From the NCBI GenBank assembly GCA_902778725.1, contig CACYYS010000010.1, positions 1 to 40,657 of the forward strand: a DNA stretch of 40,657 nucleotides. Reading direction: 5' to 3'. Made by a program: the position numbers and the translations under genes. This document shows positions 33,078-40,657 of this stretch, piece after piece. Source of the stretch: an uncultured Ruminococcus sp. Its GTDB lineage: Bacteria; Bacillota; Clostridia; Oscillospirales; CAG-272. How positions within the stretch are numbered: the stretch's first letter is position 1; each line of letters begins with the position of its first letter. The notes below the pieces were generated by a model. It was given only the letters and a program-made list of their open reading frames with translations. It had not been told where the DNA came from and ran no database searches.

Positions 33078-33845
33078 ATGTTCTATCAGTACGAACACTT
33101 CGGAAAAAACGAATATTTCTGCAAGGAAACCGGTCGGGATTTCAGCTTTCCCCCTCACATGCACAGCTCTTTTGAGCTTGTCGTCATCCTGTCCGGCCGT
33201 ATGGAGATCACCGTCGGCTCGCAGAACCATACCGTTGAAAAGAATGAAGCCGTTCTGATCTTCCCCCATCAGATCCACTCGCTGAAGAGCGAACACAGCG
33301 AGCATATGCTTTTTATCTTTTCTCCCGATATCGTCAAGGCCTTTTCCGCAAAAGTCCTCTCAAAGACTCCGGAAAACGGAAAATTTTCCCTCGGCGAGCA
33401 TCTGCTTCCCCCGCTCCTTTCCCTGGAGGACGCCTCCTCGCTGATCGAAAAAAAGGGCGCGCTCTATTCTGTCTGCGCAAGGTTCGACAAGGACGCCGTA
33501 TACCTTGACCGGGCAAGTTATAACGGGGATCTGCTCCAGCGGATCTTCGCTTTCATTGACGCGGAGTACGGACGCGAATGCACGCAAAAACGCCTGTCCG
33601 AGCAGTTATCCTACGACCCGTCCTATCTGTCGCGCTATTTCAAAAGCGCCGTCGGCGTCGGATTCAACGACTATGTGAACCGATACCGGATCAACGCTGC
33701 GTGCGAGATGCTCTCAAACTCCGATTGCTCCGTTCTGCAGTGCGCGCTCGACTGCGGATATAACTCCCTGCGCAGCTTCAACCGCGCTTTCCGGCGAACG
33801 CTTGCGATCTCCCCGTCCGAGTACAAAAAAAGAAAACGGCGCTGA
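33078..33845 (+). CDS. AraC-family transcriptional regulator (xylose operon)
   Basis: This is a 255-residue protein. An N-terminal cupin (AraC_binding) domain has the HMHSSFELVVILSG and FPHQIHSL segments, whose His residues line the sugar or metal pocket. The C-terminal double helix-turn-helix domain (~155-253) has LSEQLSYDPSYLSRYFK and the second helix-turn-helix CALDCGYNSLRSFNRAFRR. The start at 33078 is the likely ATG. It is divergent from xylB and probably activates the xyl operon in response to xylose. A shared hairpin terminator separates it from the kinase gene downstream. Confidence 0.92.
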   Translation: MFYQYEHFGKNEYFCKETGRDFSFPPHMHSSFELVVILSGRMEITVGSQNHTVEKNEAVLIFPHQIHSLKSEHSEHMLFIFSPDIVKAFSAKVLSKTPENGKFSLGEHLLPPLLSLEDASSLIEKKGALYSVCARFDKDAVYLDRASYNGDLLQRIFAFIDAEYGRECTQKRLSEQLSYDPSYLSRYFKSAVGVGFNDYVNRYRINAACEMLSNSDCSVLQCALDCGYNSLRSFNRAFRRTLAISPSEYKKRKRR

Positions 33846-33849
33846 AAAA

Positions 33850-33892
33850 AAACGCCGCCGGATCCGAAGCTTGCTACGATCCGGCGGCGTTT
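33850..33892. terminator. Bidirectional hairpin terminator
   Basis: A 15-bp perfect stem (AAACGCCGCCGGATC / GATCCGGCGGCGTTT) with a 13-nt loop and an A-run before it serves the AraC gene and the convergent histidine kinase gene. Confidence 0.9.
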
Positions 33893-33917
33893 CTTCCGAA
33901 ACAGATCTTTTGCGGAG

Positions 33918-35360
33918 TCAGACGTTCTTTTTGCGCGCGTCCTTTGCCGGGCGCACGGTAAACTCAAACTCGCAGAACTTTCCGTATTCGCTTTTCACGG
34001 TGATCGTCTCCCCGTGCGCCTCCATCACGGAACGGGAAATGAACATCCCGAGCCCGACGCCGGTCTTATCAAGGCTGCGGCTCTTATCGCCCTTGTAGAA
34101 GCGGTCGAAGACAAACGGCAGATCCTCCGGCGGGATGCCGACGCCCTCGTTGTAAACGCTGACGTGGATCTTTTTGTCCCGCATAAAGACGCGCACGCAA
34201 AGCTTCCCGCCCTCGTCCGAGAATTTTACGGCGTTGTCGCAGACGTTATATAGGACCTGATGGATCGCGTCCTTGTCCGCGTAAGCCTTCATCGAACTCT
34301 GATCGGAGAAGAACTCCACGTCAAGGCGCTTTGACTCGATCTGCTGCTCAAAGGAGATGATGATCTCGCGCGCCATCTCGCAGATATCGAAATCGGAAAA
34401 GGTGAATTTCCGCTCTCCGGCCTGGAGACGGGAAAGATCCAGCAGCGCGCTGACAAGGCGGGAGAGACGCTTGGTCTCCGAGCTGACGATCTGGAGATAA
34501 TGCTCCTCCTTCTCCTTCGGGATCGTCCCGTCGAGGATCCCGTCCACAAAACCGCTGATCGTCGTCATCGGGGTCCGCAGATCGTGGGAGAGATTGCCGA
34601 GGAAGGTGCGGCGCATCTTTTCCAGACCCGAGAGCGAATCCGCCATACTGTTGAAGGCGGCGGCAAGCTCGCCGATCTCGTCCCGCCCCGCCGCGGGAAC
34701 GCGCACATCCATATCGCCGGCGGCAAACTGCTTTGCCGCCCGGCTGATCGTCTTGATCGGGCCGACGGTACGCTCGCTGACAAAAAAGATGGCGATCAGA
34801 ACGGCGATCAGGACCCACAGGGTGGAAAGGACGATCGTCCGGACAAGAGAGGTGAGCAGCCCGGACTCGGAAACGTTGAGCGAATAAACGAAGACGGCGC
34901 CGTCTCCCGAAGCCGAGGAGATCTTCTGCGCCGCGACGAGGGAATCCTGCGGCAACAGTCCGTCAAGATCGGTGACTTCCCCGATCTTCTCCCCCGCCAG
35001 CGCCCGGCGGAGGATCTCCTCCGGAACAAAGCGGCCGGTATAATCCGCCGCGCTGTTTTCGTCGCAATAGAGGATCCTGCCGGTCTCGTCGGTCAAAAAG
35101 GCAAAAACGTCCTCGTCGTTGATCGGCATGGCGAGCAGCGCGCGCATCTCCTCCTCGCTCCGCGCTTCCTGCTCAGGGCCTTTCCGGTCAACGTAAAGAA
35201 AGCGCGAAACAGAAGAGGCGATGTCGGCCACCGCCTCTTCTTTTGCGGAAAAGGAATATTTTGCCGCGATCGACGTGATCAGAAACGCCAGAATGGTAAA
35301 ACCGGCGACGATAATCAGGATAAAGACCGCCGTAAGCTTGGAAAAAACCGTACGGAACAT
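33918..35360 (-). CDS. Sensor histidine kinase
   Basis: This 480-residue membrane sensor has TM1 (~9-31), an extracellular sensing domain (~32-172) with a PDC/CACHE-like feel (DVFAFLTDETGRILYCDE), TM2 (~173-194) and a HAMP linker (~195-248). The dimerisation domain has the phosphorylated His259 in NLSHDLRTPM, and an HATPase domain follows with N-box NVCDNAVKF, GVGIPPEDLPFVFDRFYK and GVGLGM. It is complete. It is transcribed after the response regulator gene with 11 bases between them. The layout and sequence resemble PhoR/ResE-type envelope sensors; the signal is unknown. Confidence 0.95.
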   Translation of the reverse strand: MFRTVFSKLTAVFILIIVAGFTILAFLITSIAAKYSFSAKEEAVADIASSVSRFLYVDRKGPEQEARSEEEMRALLAMPINDEDVFAFLTDETGRILYCDENSAADYTGRFVPEEILRRALAGEKIGEVTDLDGLLPQDSLVAAQKISSASGDGAVFVYSLNVSESGLLTSLVRTIVLSTLWVLIAVLIAIFFVSERTVGPIKTISRAAKQFAAGDMDVRVPAAGRDEIGELAAAFNSMADSLSGLEKMRRTFLGNLSHDLRTPMTTISGFVDGILDGTIPKEKEEHYLQIVSSETKRLSRLVSALLDLSRLQAGERKFTFSDFDICEMAREIIISFEQQIESKRLDVEFFSDQSSMKAYADKDAIHQVLYNVCDNAVKFSDEGGKLCVRVFMRDKKIHVSVYNEGVGIPPEDLPFVFDRFYKGDKSRSLDKTGVGLGMFISRSVMEAHGETITVKSEYGKFCEFEFTVRPAKDARKKNV

Positions 35361-35371
35361 AAGCGGCTCCG

Positions 35372-36064
35372 TTACTGAGCGGTCTCGAACTTATATCCGA
35401 CCCCCCAGACCGTCTTCAGCGTCCATTTCTCGGACACGCCTTCCAGCTTTTCACGCAGGCGCTTGATATGGACGTCGACCGTGCGGGAATCGCCGAGATA
35501 GTCGAATCCCCACACCTTGTCGAGCAGCTGATCGCGCGTGAAAACGTGATTGCAGTTCGAAGCGAGGAAGTAGAGGAGCTCCAGCTCCTTCGGCGGGATG
35601 TCAACGCTCTTGCCTTTGATCTTGAGCTCGTAGCGCTGAAGGCTGACCTCGATATTCTCGAACTTCAGCGTCTCGTCCTTGACAAGCGCGTCCTTTGCCA
35701 TACTGTAACGGCGCAGGACGGCCTTGACGCGCGCGGTCACTTCCTTGGTATCGAAGGGCTTGACGATGAAGTCGTCCGCGCCGAGCTCAAGCCCGAGGAC
35801 CTTGTCGAAGATCTCTCCCTTTGCCGTGATCATGATGATCGGCTTGGTGGACGTTTCCCGGATCTCGCGGCAGACCTGCCAGCCGTCCTTTTTCGGGAGC
35901 ATGATGTCCAGAAGGACAAGATCGGGATCGTACATTTTGAAAGTCGCGATCCCTTCCGCTCCGTCGTTAACCGTCTTTACCTCATAGCCTTCCCGCTCGA
36001 GGTACATACGGAGAATGTCGCAAATATTGACGTCGTCGTCTACCACAAGGATCTTGGCACCCAT
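35372..36064 (-). CDS. OmpR-family response regulator
   Basis: This 230-residue protein starts at ATG 36064, preceded by AAAGGAG; an ATG 10 codons further up lacks a ribosome site. The receiver domain has the acidic pair DDD (9-11), phospho-acceptor Asp53 in LLDIMLPKKDGW, the conserved Thr/Ser region and Lys in IVKPFD. The C-terminal winged-helix (OmpR/PhoB type) ends TWGVGY-like (TVWGVGYKF), with the recognition helix in SRTVDVHIKRLREKL. It pairs with the histidine kinase encoded next. A palindrome lies just after its promoter, a candidate for autoregulation. Confidence 0.95.
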   Translation of the reverse strand: MGAKILVVDDDVNICDILRMYLEREGYEVKTVNDGAEGIATFKMYDPDLVLLDIMLPKKDGWQVCREIRETSTKPIIMITAKGEIFDKVLGLELGADDFIVKPFDTKEVTARVKAVLRRYSMAKDALVKDETLKFENIEVSLQRYELKIKGKSVDIPPKELELLYFLASNCNHVFTRDQLLDKVWGFDYLGDSRTVDVHIKRLREKLEGVSEKWTLKTVWGVGYKFETAQ

Positions 36065-36144
36065 ATTTGCACTCCTTTCGATCGTTGGATTCATACTACG
36101 CTCCTTTCAGTAAAAGATCAAAAGGTTGAATAAAACCGACATAA

Positions 36145-36189
36145 AATCAACTGTGGTTTGATTATACATCTTTTTCGCCCGTATTGCAA
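36145..36189 (-). promoter_or_regulatory. Promoter and palindrome of the two-component operon
   Basis: On the minus strand TTGCAA (36184-36189) and TATAAT (36161-36166) are 17 bp apart. The inverted repeat AATCAA (36145-36150) / TTGATT (36158-36163) overlaps the transcription start region. Confidence 0.7.
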
Positions 36190-36239
36190 GTCCAAACCCG
36201 AAAAATGCAAAAAGGAAGAGAAAGTTTTTTGAAAAAAGA

Positions 36240-36316
36240 TTGAAAAAAGGCGAGAACGATGCTACAATATGCGGAGTGGATCCCGCCGGGACCGCCGGGC
36301 CGGCGCCGACGCGCCG
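36240..36316 (+). promoter_or_regulatory. Promoter and GC-rich leader hairpin of ychF
   Basis: TTGAAA (36240-36245) and TACAAT (36263-36268) are 17 bp apart. The leader is very GC-rich and can fold CGGCGC-CGAC-GCGCCG (36301-36316), extendable on both sides, about 15 bases before the ribosome site. Confidence 0.65.
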
Positions 36317-36343
36317 CCCCATCGTCACAGAAAGAAGGTCTTT

Positions 36344-37435
36344 ATGAAACTCGGTATCGTAGGTCTCCCCAACGTGGGAAAGAGCACCCTCTTCAACGCT
36401 CTGACAAACGCGGGCGCCCAGTCCGCAAATTATCCCTTCTGCACCATTGAACCGAACGTCGGCGTCGTCTCCGTCCCCGACCCGCGGCTTGATTATCTCG
36501 CCGATCTCTATCATCCGGAAAAATTCACCCCCGCGACGATCGAGTTCGTTGATATCGCGGGACTGGTACGCGGCGCCCACGAGGGCGAGGGACTCGGCAA
36601 CAAATTCCTCTCCCACATCCGGGAGGTGGACGCCATCCTCCACGTCGTACGCTGCTTTGACGACGGCGATATCATCCACGTGGACGGCTCGGTCGATCCT
36701 GTCCGCGACGTGGAGACCATCAATATGGAGCTGATCTTTGCCGATCTCGACGTACTCGGCCGCAAGGCGGACCGCCTGCGCAAAGCCGTCCGGACCGACA
36801 AAACGCTGACAAAAGAACTGGAAGTCACCGAACGGCTCGTCAAGACCCTGGACGGGGGCAGGACCGCCCGCTGCGCCGGCCTCACCGAGGAGGAAGCCGC
36901 TTACTTCAGCGATATCCAGCTGCTCACCCTCAAACCGACGATCTACGTCGCCAACATCAGCGAAAAACAGCGGGAAGCCGCCGATAAAGGCGAGCACTAC
37001 AACGCCCTCGCCGCGCTCGCCGAAAAAGAAAACGCAGGGATCTTCGACATCTGCGCGCAGACCGAAGCGGAGCTCTCCGAGCTCTCGCCGGATGAAAAGA
37101 AAGAGTTCCTCGACGAGCTCGGGATCGAGCAGAGCGGACTTGACCGCCTGATCGTGGCAAGCTACCGGCTCTTGGGACTGATCAGCTTCCTCACGGCGGG
37201 ACCGAAGGAGGTCCGCGCCTGGACGATCAAAAACGGCACCAAAGCGCCGCAGGCCGCAGGAAAGATCCATTCCGACTTCGAGCGAGGCTTCATCCGCGCG
37301 GAAACGATCGCCTATGACGATCTCCGCCGGGAAGGCAGCATGGCGGCGGCGAAGGAAAAAGGGCTGATCCGGAGTGAAGGAAAGGAGTACGTCATGCGGG
37401 ACGGCGATATCGTCGTCTTCCGTTTCAACGTGTAA
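36344..37435 (+). CDS. ychF: Redox-regulated ATPase YchF (Obg family)
   Basis: This is a 363-residue protein with start ATG 36344 (GAAGG upstream). The P-loop [14 protein letters not shown] is at the N-terminus. Conserved [22 protein letters not shown] follows, and NMEL lies where other GTPases have NKxD, the mark of YchF/OLA1, which prefers ATP. An inserted coiled-coil arm (~130-200) and a C-terminal TGS-like domain ending [12 protein letters not shown] complete the fold. YchF binds ribosomes and takes part in stress responses and translation. The gene shares a transcript with the hydrolase that follows 4 bases later. Confidence 0.97.
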   Translation: MKLGIVGLPNVGKSTLFNALTNAGAQSANYPFCTIEPNVGVVSVPDPRLDYLADLYHPEKFTPATIEFVDIAGLVRGAHEGEGLGNKFLSHIREVDAILHVVRCFDDGDIIHVDGSVDPVRDVETINMELIFADLDVLGRKADRLRKAVRTDKTLTKELEVTERLVKTLDGGRTARCAGLTEEEAAYFSDIQLLTLKPTIYVANISEKQREAADKGEHYNALAALAEKENAGIFDICAQTEAELSELSPDEKKEFLDELGIEQSGLDRLIVASYRLLGLISFLTAGPKEVRAWTIKNGTKAPQAAGKIHSDFERGFIRAETIAYDDLRREGSMAAAKEKGLIRSEGKEYVMRDGDIVVFRFNV

Positions 37436-37439
37436 CGCC

Positions 37440-38174
37440 ATGGAAAACAGCGTTTTCGACGGCCTGATCCCCGGCGCGTGGAACAAGCGCGTTTTCCGGG
37501 GCGAGGAGGTCTCCCTTCCCTTTCAGATCTATCTTCCCGCTCCCGAAGAAAGCAAAAACGAACGCCCCGCCATCCTCCTCTTTCTGCACGGGAACGGCCC
37601 GCGCGGCGACGACAACGAAAAGCAGCTCTCCACCGGCGAGTGCACGCTCGCAAAACGGGTGATCGCGGAGCGCGGAAACTGCATCGTACTGGCGCCCCAC
37701 TGCCCCGTGACCTCCCAATGGGTCCTGGAGAACAAACCGGACGAATACCGGCTGGATCCCCGAAACGAAAGCCCCCATCTCACGGCCGCCTACGCGCTTC
37801 TTCTGGCCGCCGAAAAAGCGCTGAAGCCGGATCCCGCCCGCGTGTATCTCAACGGCTATTCCTGCGGAGCCTTTGCCGTCTGGTGGCTGCTCACCCGCTA
37901 TCCGGATCATTTTGCCGCCGCCGTCAGCTTCGCCGGCGCGGGCGACCCGACAAAAGCCGACCGCTTTGCCAAAAAGGTCCCCGTGTGGATCTTCCACGGA
38001 GACAGGGATACCGTGATCGCCTTTTCCGCTTTTGAGAAGATGCGGGACGCGGTCCGCGCCGCCGGCGGCGACCCCAGGCTCACCGTCTGCAGCGGCGCCG
38101 GTCACGGGATCGCGCCGTTCATCGCCGCGGAAAAAGACCTTGTCTCCTGGCTCTTCGCGCAAAAGAAGAGCTGA
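37440..38174 (+). CDS. Alpha/beta hydrolase (esterase or peptidase-like)
   Basis: This is a 244-residue protein with start ATG 37440, four bases after the ychF stop and without its own Shine-Dalgarno site, so translation is probably coupled to ychF. It has an N-terminal strand region with LLFLHGNGPRGDD (oxyanion-hole HG), then the nucleophile elbow GYSCGAF (Ser in GxSxG), a likely catalytic Asp in HGDRDTVI and a likely catalytic His in GAGHGIAPF. The triad order is right for the family. There is no signal peptide, so it is cytoplasmic. It resembles the phospholipase/carboxylesterase and feruloyl-esterase-like groups (LpqC-like); substrate unknown. Confidence 0.85.
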   Translation: MENSVFDGLIPGAWNKRVFRGEEVSLPFQIYLPAPEESKNERPAILLFLHGNGPRGDDNEKQLSTGECTLAKRVIAERGNCIVLAPHCPVTSQWVLENKPDEYRLDPRNESPHLTAAYALLLAAEKALKPDPARVYLNGYSCGAFAVWWLLTRYPDHFAAAVSFAGAGDPTKADRFAKKVPVWIFHGDRDTVIAFSAFEKMRDAVRAAGGDPRLTVCSGAGHGIAPFIAAEKDLVSWLFAQKKS

Positions 38175-38190
38175 GATCCTCCCTTCAATC

Positions 38191-38223
38191 AAGAAGATCC
38201 CGCCGGACGGGCGGGATCTTCTT
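38191..38223. terminator. Bidirectional hairpin terminator
   Basis: A 14-bp perfect stem (AAGAAGATCCCGCC and its complement) with a 5-nt loop and a T-rich tail lies between the hydrolase and convergent AraC genes. Confidence 0.9.
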
Positions 38224-38248
38224 TCTTTTCGCTCTTGCGCGGTCGCGC

Positions 38249-39055
38249 TCACTTCACGGCGCTTTTCCGGTACGCTTTCGGCGAGAGACCGATCTTCTGC
38301 TTGAAGACTCCGGAAAAATAATGCGCGTCGCTGTATCCGAGCGTTTCGGCAAGCTTTGCCACCCGGATATCCGTTTGCCGCAGCATCCGGCAGGCGACCG
38401 TCATTTTCTGTTCCAGCTGATAGTGATACGGGGTCGTGGAAAACGCCTCCTTAAAGAGCTTGACAGCGTAGTCGGGCGAGCGGTAGATATGCGCGGAAAG
38501 CTCGGCGTTGCTGACGATGCGGTGGACGTTTCCGTCTAAAAGCATCTTCATCGCGGCGGCCTCCGGATTCCCCGCCTTGATCTTATCCTTCAAAAGATAC
38601 AGCCCCTTGACGATCCTCACAAAGAGCGCCAGGATCTCGCTGTCGCATTCGTCGTTCGCTTTCTCACTGTGGATCAGCTCCTTCAGCTCTAAAAAGAGGG
38701 GCTTCAGCGGTTTAGCGTCCGCGACGACCGTTCCCTGGAGCCCGTACTCGTGCAAAAGAATCAGCGGGACGTTGCCGTAAAGATTCATCCAGATCTTGGT
38801 CCACGGTTTTTCGGACGAGGAGCAGTAGTCGTGCGGCGCGTTGGCGGGACAGATATAGATCTGATCCTTTCCCGCGGGGCGGAAGACGTCGCCGTCCTTC
38901 ACATATCCTTCTCCGTCTACCACATATTCCACCACAGTAAAAGGAGAGCATTTCCGTTTGATATGATATTTCCCCGTACAGTAGGAAACGCCGATCAATG
39001 ACGTCGAAAACGGGAGCGAACGGTCCGGGATGAAAAATCTCCTGTCTTCCGGCAT
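38249..39055 (-). CDS. AraC-family transcriptional regulator
   Basis: This is a 268-residue protein. I place the start at ATG 39055 (GGTGAGG upstream); an ATG 19 codons further up lies in the promoter region. The N-terminal cupin domain contains PFTVVEYVVDGEGYV and CPANAPHDY. The C-terminal double helix-turn-helix (~165-266) has AELSAHIYRSPDYAVKLFKE and LAETLGYSDAHYFSGVFKQ with the family end LSPKAYRK. It is divergent from a secreted LamG-PA14 protein gene, so it probably controls that gene in response to a carbohydrate. It differs clearly from the other AraC regulator at 33-34 kb. Confidence 0.9.
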   Translation of the reverse strand: MPEDRRFFIPDRSLPFSTSLIGVSYCTGKYHIKRKCSPFTVVEYVVDGEGYVKDGDVFRPAGKDQIYICPANAPHDYCSSSEKPWTKIWMNLYGNVPLILLHEYGLQGTVVADAKPLKPLFLELKELIHSEKANDECDSEILALFVRIVKGLYLLKDKIKAGNPEAAAMKMLLDGNVHRIVSNAELSAHIYRSPDYAVKLFKEAFSTTPYHYQLEQKMTVACRMLRQTDIRVAKLAETLGYSDAHYFSGVFKQKIGLSPKAYRKSAVK

Positions 39056-39167
39056 AATTGTATTCCTCACCTTTCTGAATTGTATAAAGGATGTACTTTT
39101 TCCCTTTAACATAGTATACTTAATTCAGAATCAAAAAGCAATAGTCCGAAGAAAGAGAGAGAATAAA

Positions 39168-40657
39168 ATGAAAAAAACGATCTGCTTTCTGCTGATCCTG
39201 TGCGTCCTGCTCCCCGCTTTTCCCGTTTTTCCCTCCTTTGCGGCGGACAGGATGCCGGTGGCGTACTATCCTTTTGACTACGGAGATCTCTCCGATTTTT
39301 CCGGCAACGGATACCACGGGAAAGCCGCCGGCGGCCGGAACCTCACCTATGAGACGGCCGACGGGCGCGGTATGGTGCTCGAGCTGAACAACAAAGGTCT
39401 CAAGCGCGATACGAGCGCAAACGGCTTTTCGATCCCGGTGGAAGGGCTGAAAAACGCCGGGTCCTTCACGCTCTTAATGGATCTTTACGTCGAAACGGAC
39501 GGAGGCAACCAGGTCTGGTTCGATCTCAGCCGCGGAAAGAGCGGAAAGGACTCCCATCATTATATCGTAGGGCTGCTTGCCATCCGGGATTACGGGATCA
39601 ACTCCGAGCTCTCCACCGCCGTGCTCGGCGCAAGCGCGACCAAGATCCGTGCCTACGATCACCGCGTCTATGACAAAGCGGGAGAGTGGGCGCAGCTTGC
39701 CTACGTCAACGACGGCGGCGTCGCCTCCATCTACTTCAACGGCGTCCTGGCGGCAAAAAAGGATCAGGTCTACTCGGTAAAAGAAATGCTCACGGTAGAC
39801 GGCGTGACGCTGACCGTCGGGATGCCGTCCTACTGGAACGATCTCTCCCTTGACGCAAAGCTGGACAATGTGGCGGTATACGACTACGCCCTTACCGCCG
39901 CCGACCTCGCTTCCCCTCCGCTCCCCGAAGTCACGCCGCCCGATACGCCGGTCACGCCGGACGGTCCGCTCGGCGACGTTCTCTTCCCCGAGCTCGGCGC
40001 AAACGGACTTCTGGCGGAGTACTGTCTCTTCAACAAAGACGATCTTACCTTCGGCGAAAAAAAGAGCAGTTACGTGGACAAAAACATCAACTATCCCGAT
40101 ATGTCCATGATCATCCAGGAACGCACGGGCGCAAAAGACTACGTGGCCGTCCGGTGGACCGGGCGGATCGCCGCGCCCGAGAGCGGGAACTATACCTTCT
40201 CCGCTTATTCGGACAATGGGATCCGACTCTATCTCGACGGAAAGAAGGTACTCGACTGGTGGGTCAACAAATGGGACGTGGAACAGGTCTCGGAAAAAAT
40301 ACATCTGGAAAAAGGAGAGCCGCATGAATTTGTTTTTGAATGGTTCGAATACACGGGAGGCGCGCACGTGATCCTGCGTTGGGAAAATGATGAAAAGGTG
40401 ATCAAGAGACCGATCCCCGCCTCGGCCTTCTACCTGCCGAGCGACAGCGGCGTGCCCGTGATCGCGGAGATCGATGCCTCCGCCGCCAACATCGACAAAA
40501 ACAAAGGCGAGATCGCCGGAGACCTGACGGTCAGGGGAGAAAAACTAAAGAACGCGGAACGCTTTGAGCTGGTTCTCCGGGGCGGCGAGTCTTTTCCGGA
40601 GCCGCTCCTCCTCGCCGTCCGCTCGGTCACGGACGACGCCGCCGTGCTCACGCTCCC
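39168..40657 (+). CDS. Secreted LamG-PA14 protein (3' end cut by window)
   Basis: The reading frame starts at ATG 39168 with an A/G-rich leader (AGAGAGAG) and stays open to the window end (496 codons visible). A signal peptide ends about residue 25 (FPSFA-AD). Residues ~28-240 are a LamG/concanavalin-like fold, beginning VAYYPFDYGDLSDFSGNGYHG and including WAQLAYVNDGG and LDNVAVYDYAL. A Pro/Thr-rich linker leads to a PA14 domain (~262-425) with VAVRWTGRIAAPESGNYTF, DNGIRLYLDGKKVLD and GAHVILRWE. Another beta-rich domain starts after ~435. PA14 and LamG domains often bind sugars. The catalytic part, if any, lies beyond the window. It is divergent from the AraC gene. Confidence 0.85.
   Translation, partial: MKKTICFLLILCVLLPAFPVFPSFAADRMPVAYYPFDYGDLSDFSGNGYHGKAAGGRNLTYETADGRGMVLELNNKGLKRDTSANGFSIPVEGLKNAGSFTLLMDLYVETDGGNQVWFDLSRGKSGKDSHHYIVGLLAIRDYGINSELSTAVLGASATKIRAYDHRVYDKAGEWAQLAYVNDGGVASIYFNGVLAAKKDQVYSVKEMLTVDGVTLTVGMPSYWNDLSLDAKLDNVAVYDYALTAADLASPPLPEVTPPDTPVTPDGPLGDVLFPELGANGLLAEYCLFNKDDLTFGEKKSSYVDKNINYPDMSMIIQERTGAKDYVAVRWTGRIAAPESGNYTFSAYSDNGIRLYLDGKKVLDWWVNKWDVEQVSEKIHLEKGEPHEFVFEWFEYTGGAHVILRWENDEKVIKRPIPASAFYLPSDSGVPVIAEIDASAANIDKNKGEIAGDLTVRGEKLKNAERFELVLRGGESFPEPLLLAVRSVTDDAAVLTL

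Noticed and set aside
1-40657. CRISPR arrays, tRNA or rRNA genes, insertion sequences, phage genes
   Set aside because: None seen by reading both strands; no spaced repeats, cloverleaf-like segments or transposase motifs found.

Overview
The window looks like DNA from an uncultured, fairly GC-rich anaerobic Firmicute (Bacillota, class Clostridia) of gut or rumen type. The evidence is the gene content (PduL, IscU-like plus GGGtGRT pair, DUF6273, GH172, LctP-type lactate permease), strong GGAGG ribosome sites and near-consensus sigma-A promoters. It is probably not one uniform piece. Around base 7,812-7,830 an open reading frame changes identity mid-gene: an unrecognised N-terminus runs into the C-terminal PhoU domain of a Na/Pi cotransporter. 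Codon use changes at the same place (leucine almost only CTG to the left, CTC-rich to the right). I read this as a chimeric join (assembly artefact) or a recombination/transfer edge, so the left ~7.8 kb and the right ~32.8 kb may come from different Clostridia.

Left part (1-7.8 kb): the 3' part of an Hsp70-like ATPase with a membrane hairpin; a TetR-type DNA-binding domain fused to a PaaK-like adenylate-forming domain, with a repeated candidate operator upstream; a lipoprotein with a C-terminal VanX-like D,D-dipeptidase; and an L-lactate permease.

Right part, 8-16 kb: a tight operon of pduL, an IscU-like scaffold and a GGGtGRT-family protein. Facing it is argG-argH followed by a complete amino-acid ABC importer (binding lipoprotein, permease, ATPase). 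All five are on one strand behind a perfect promoter with two ARG-box-like sites 21 bp apart, which suggests uptake of arginine or its precursors. 16-21 kb: a zinc-ribbon/coiled-coil/TM/DUF6273 protein coupled to a lipoprotein, then a divergent RHH regulator-clpB operon. 21-29 kb: two GH172 (DUF2961) proteins of different architecture, one cytoplasmic and one a lipoprotein with two repeated beta-domain modules, with a flavodoxin and a nitroreductase between them, then a GT-C-like membrane protein.

29-34 kb: a xylose operon (xylB, a possible 47-aa ORF, a frameshifted xylA, a Gfo/Idh/MocA oxidoreductase) divergent from an AraC regulator. 34-38 kb: an OmpR-type two-component system, then ychF and an alpha/beta hydrolase. 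38 kb to the end: a second AraC regulator divergent from a truncated secreted LamG-PA14 protein. Arabinofuranoside/fructoside (GH172) and xylose functions together point to use of plant polysaccharides. Nearly every convergent gene pair is separated by one strong hairpin that can terminate in both directions. No rRNA, tRNA, CRISPR array or insertion sequence was seen.
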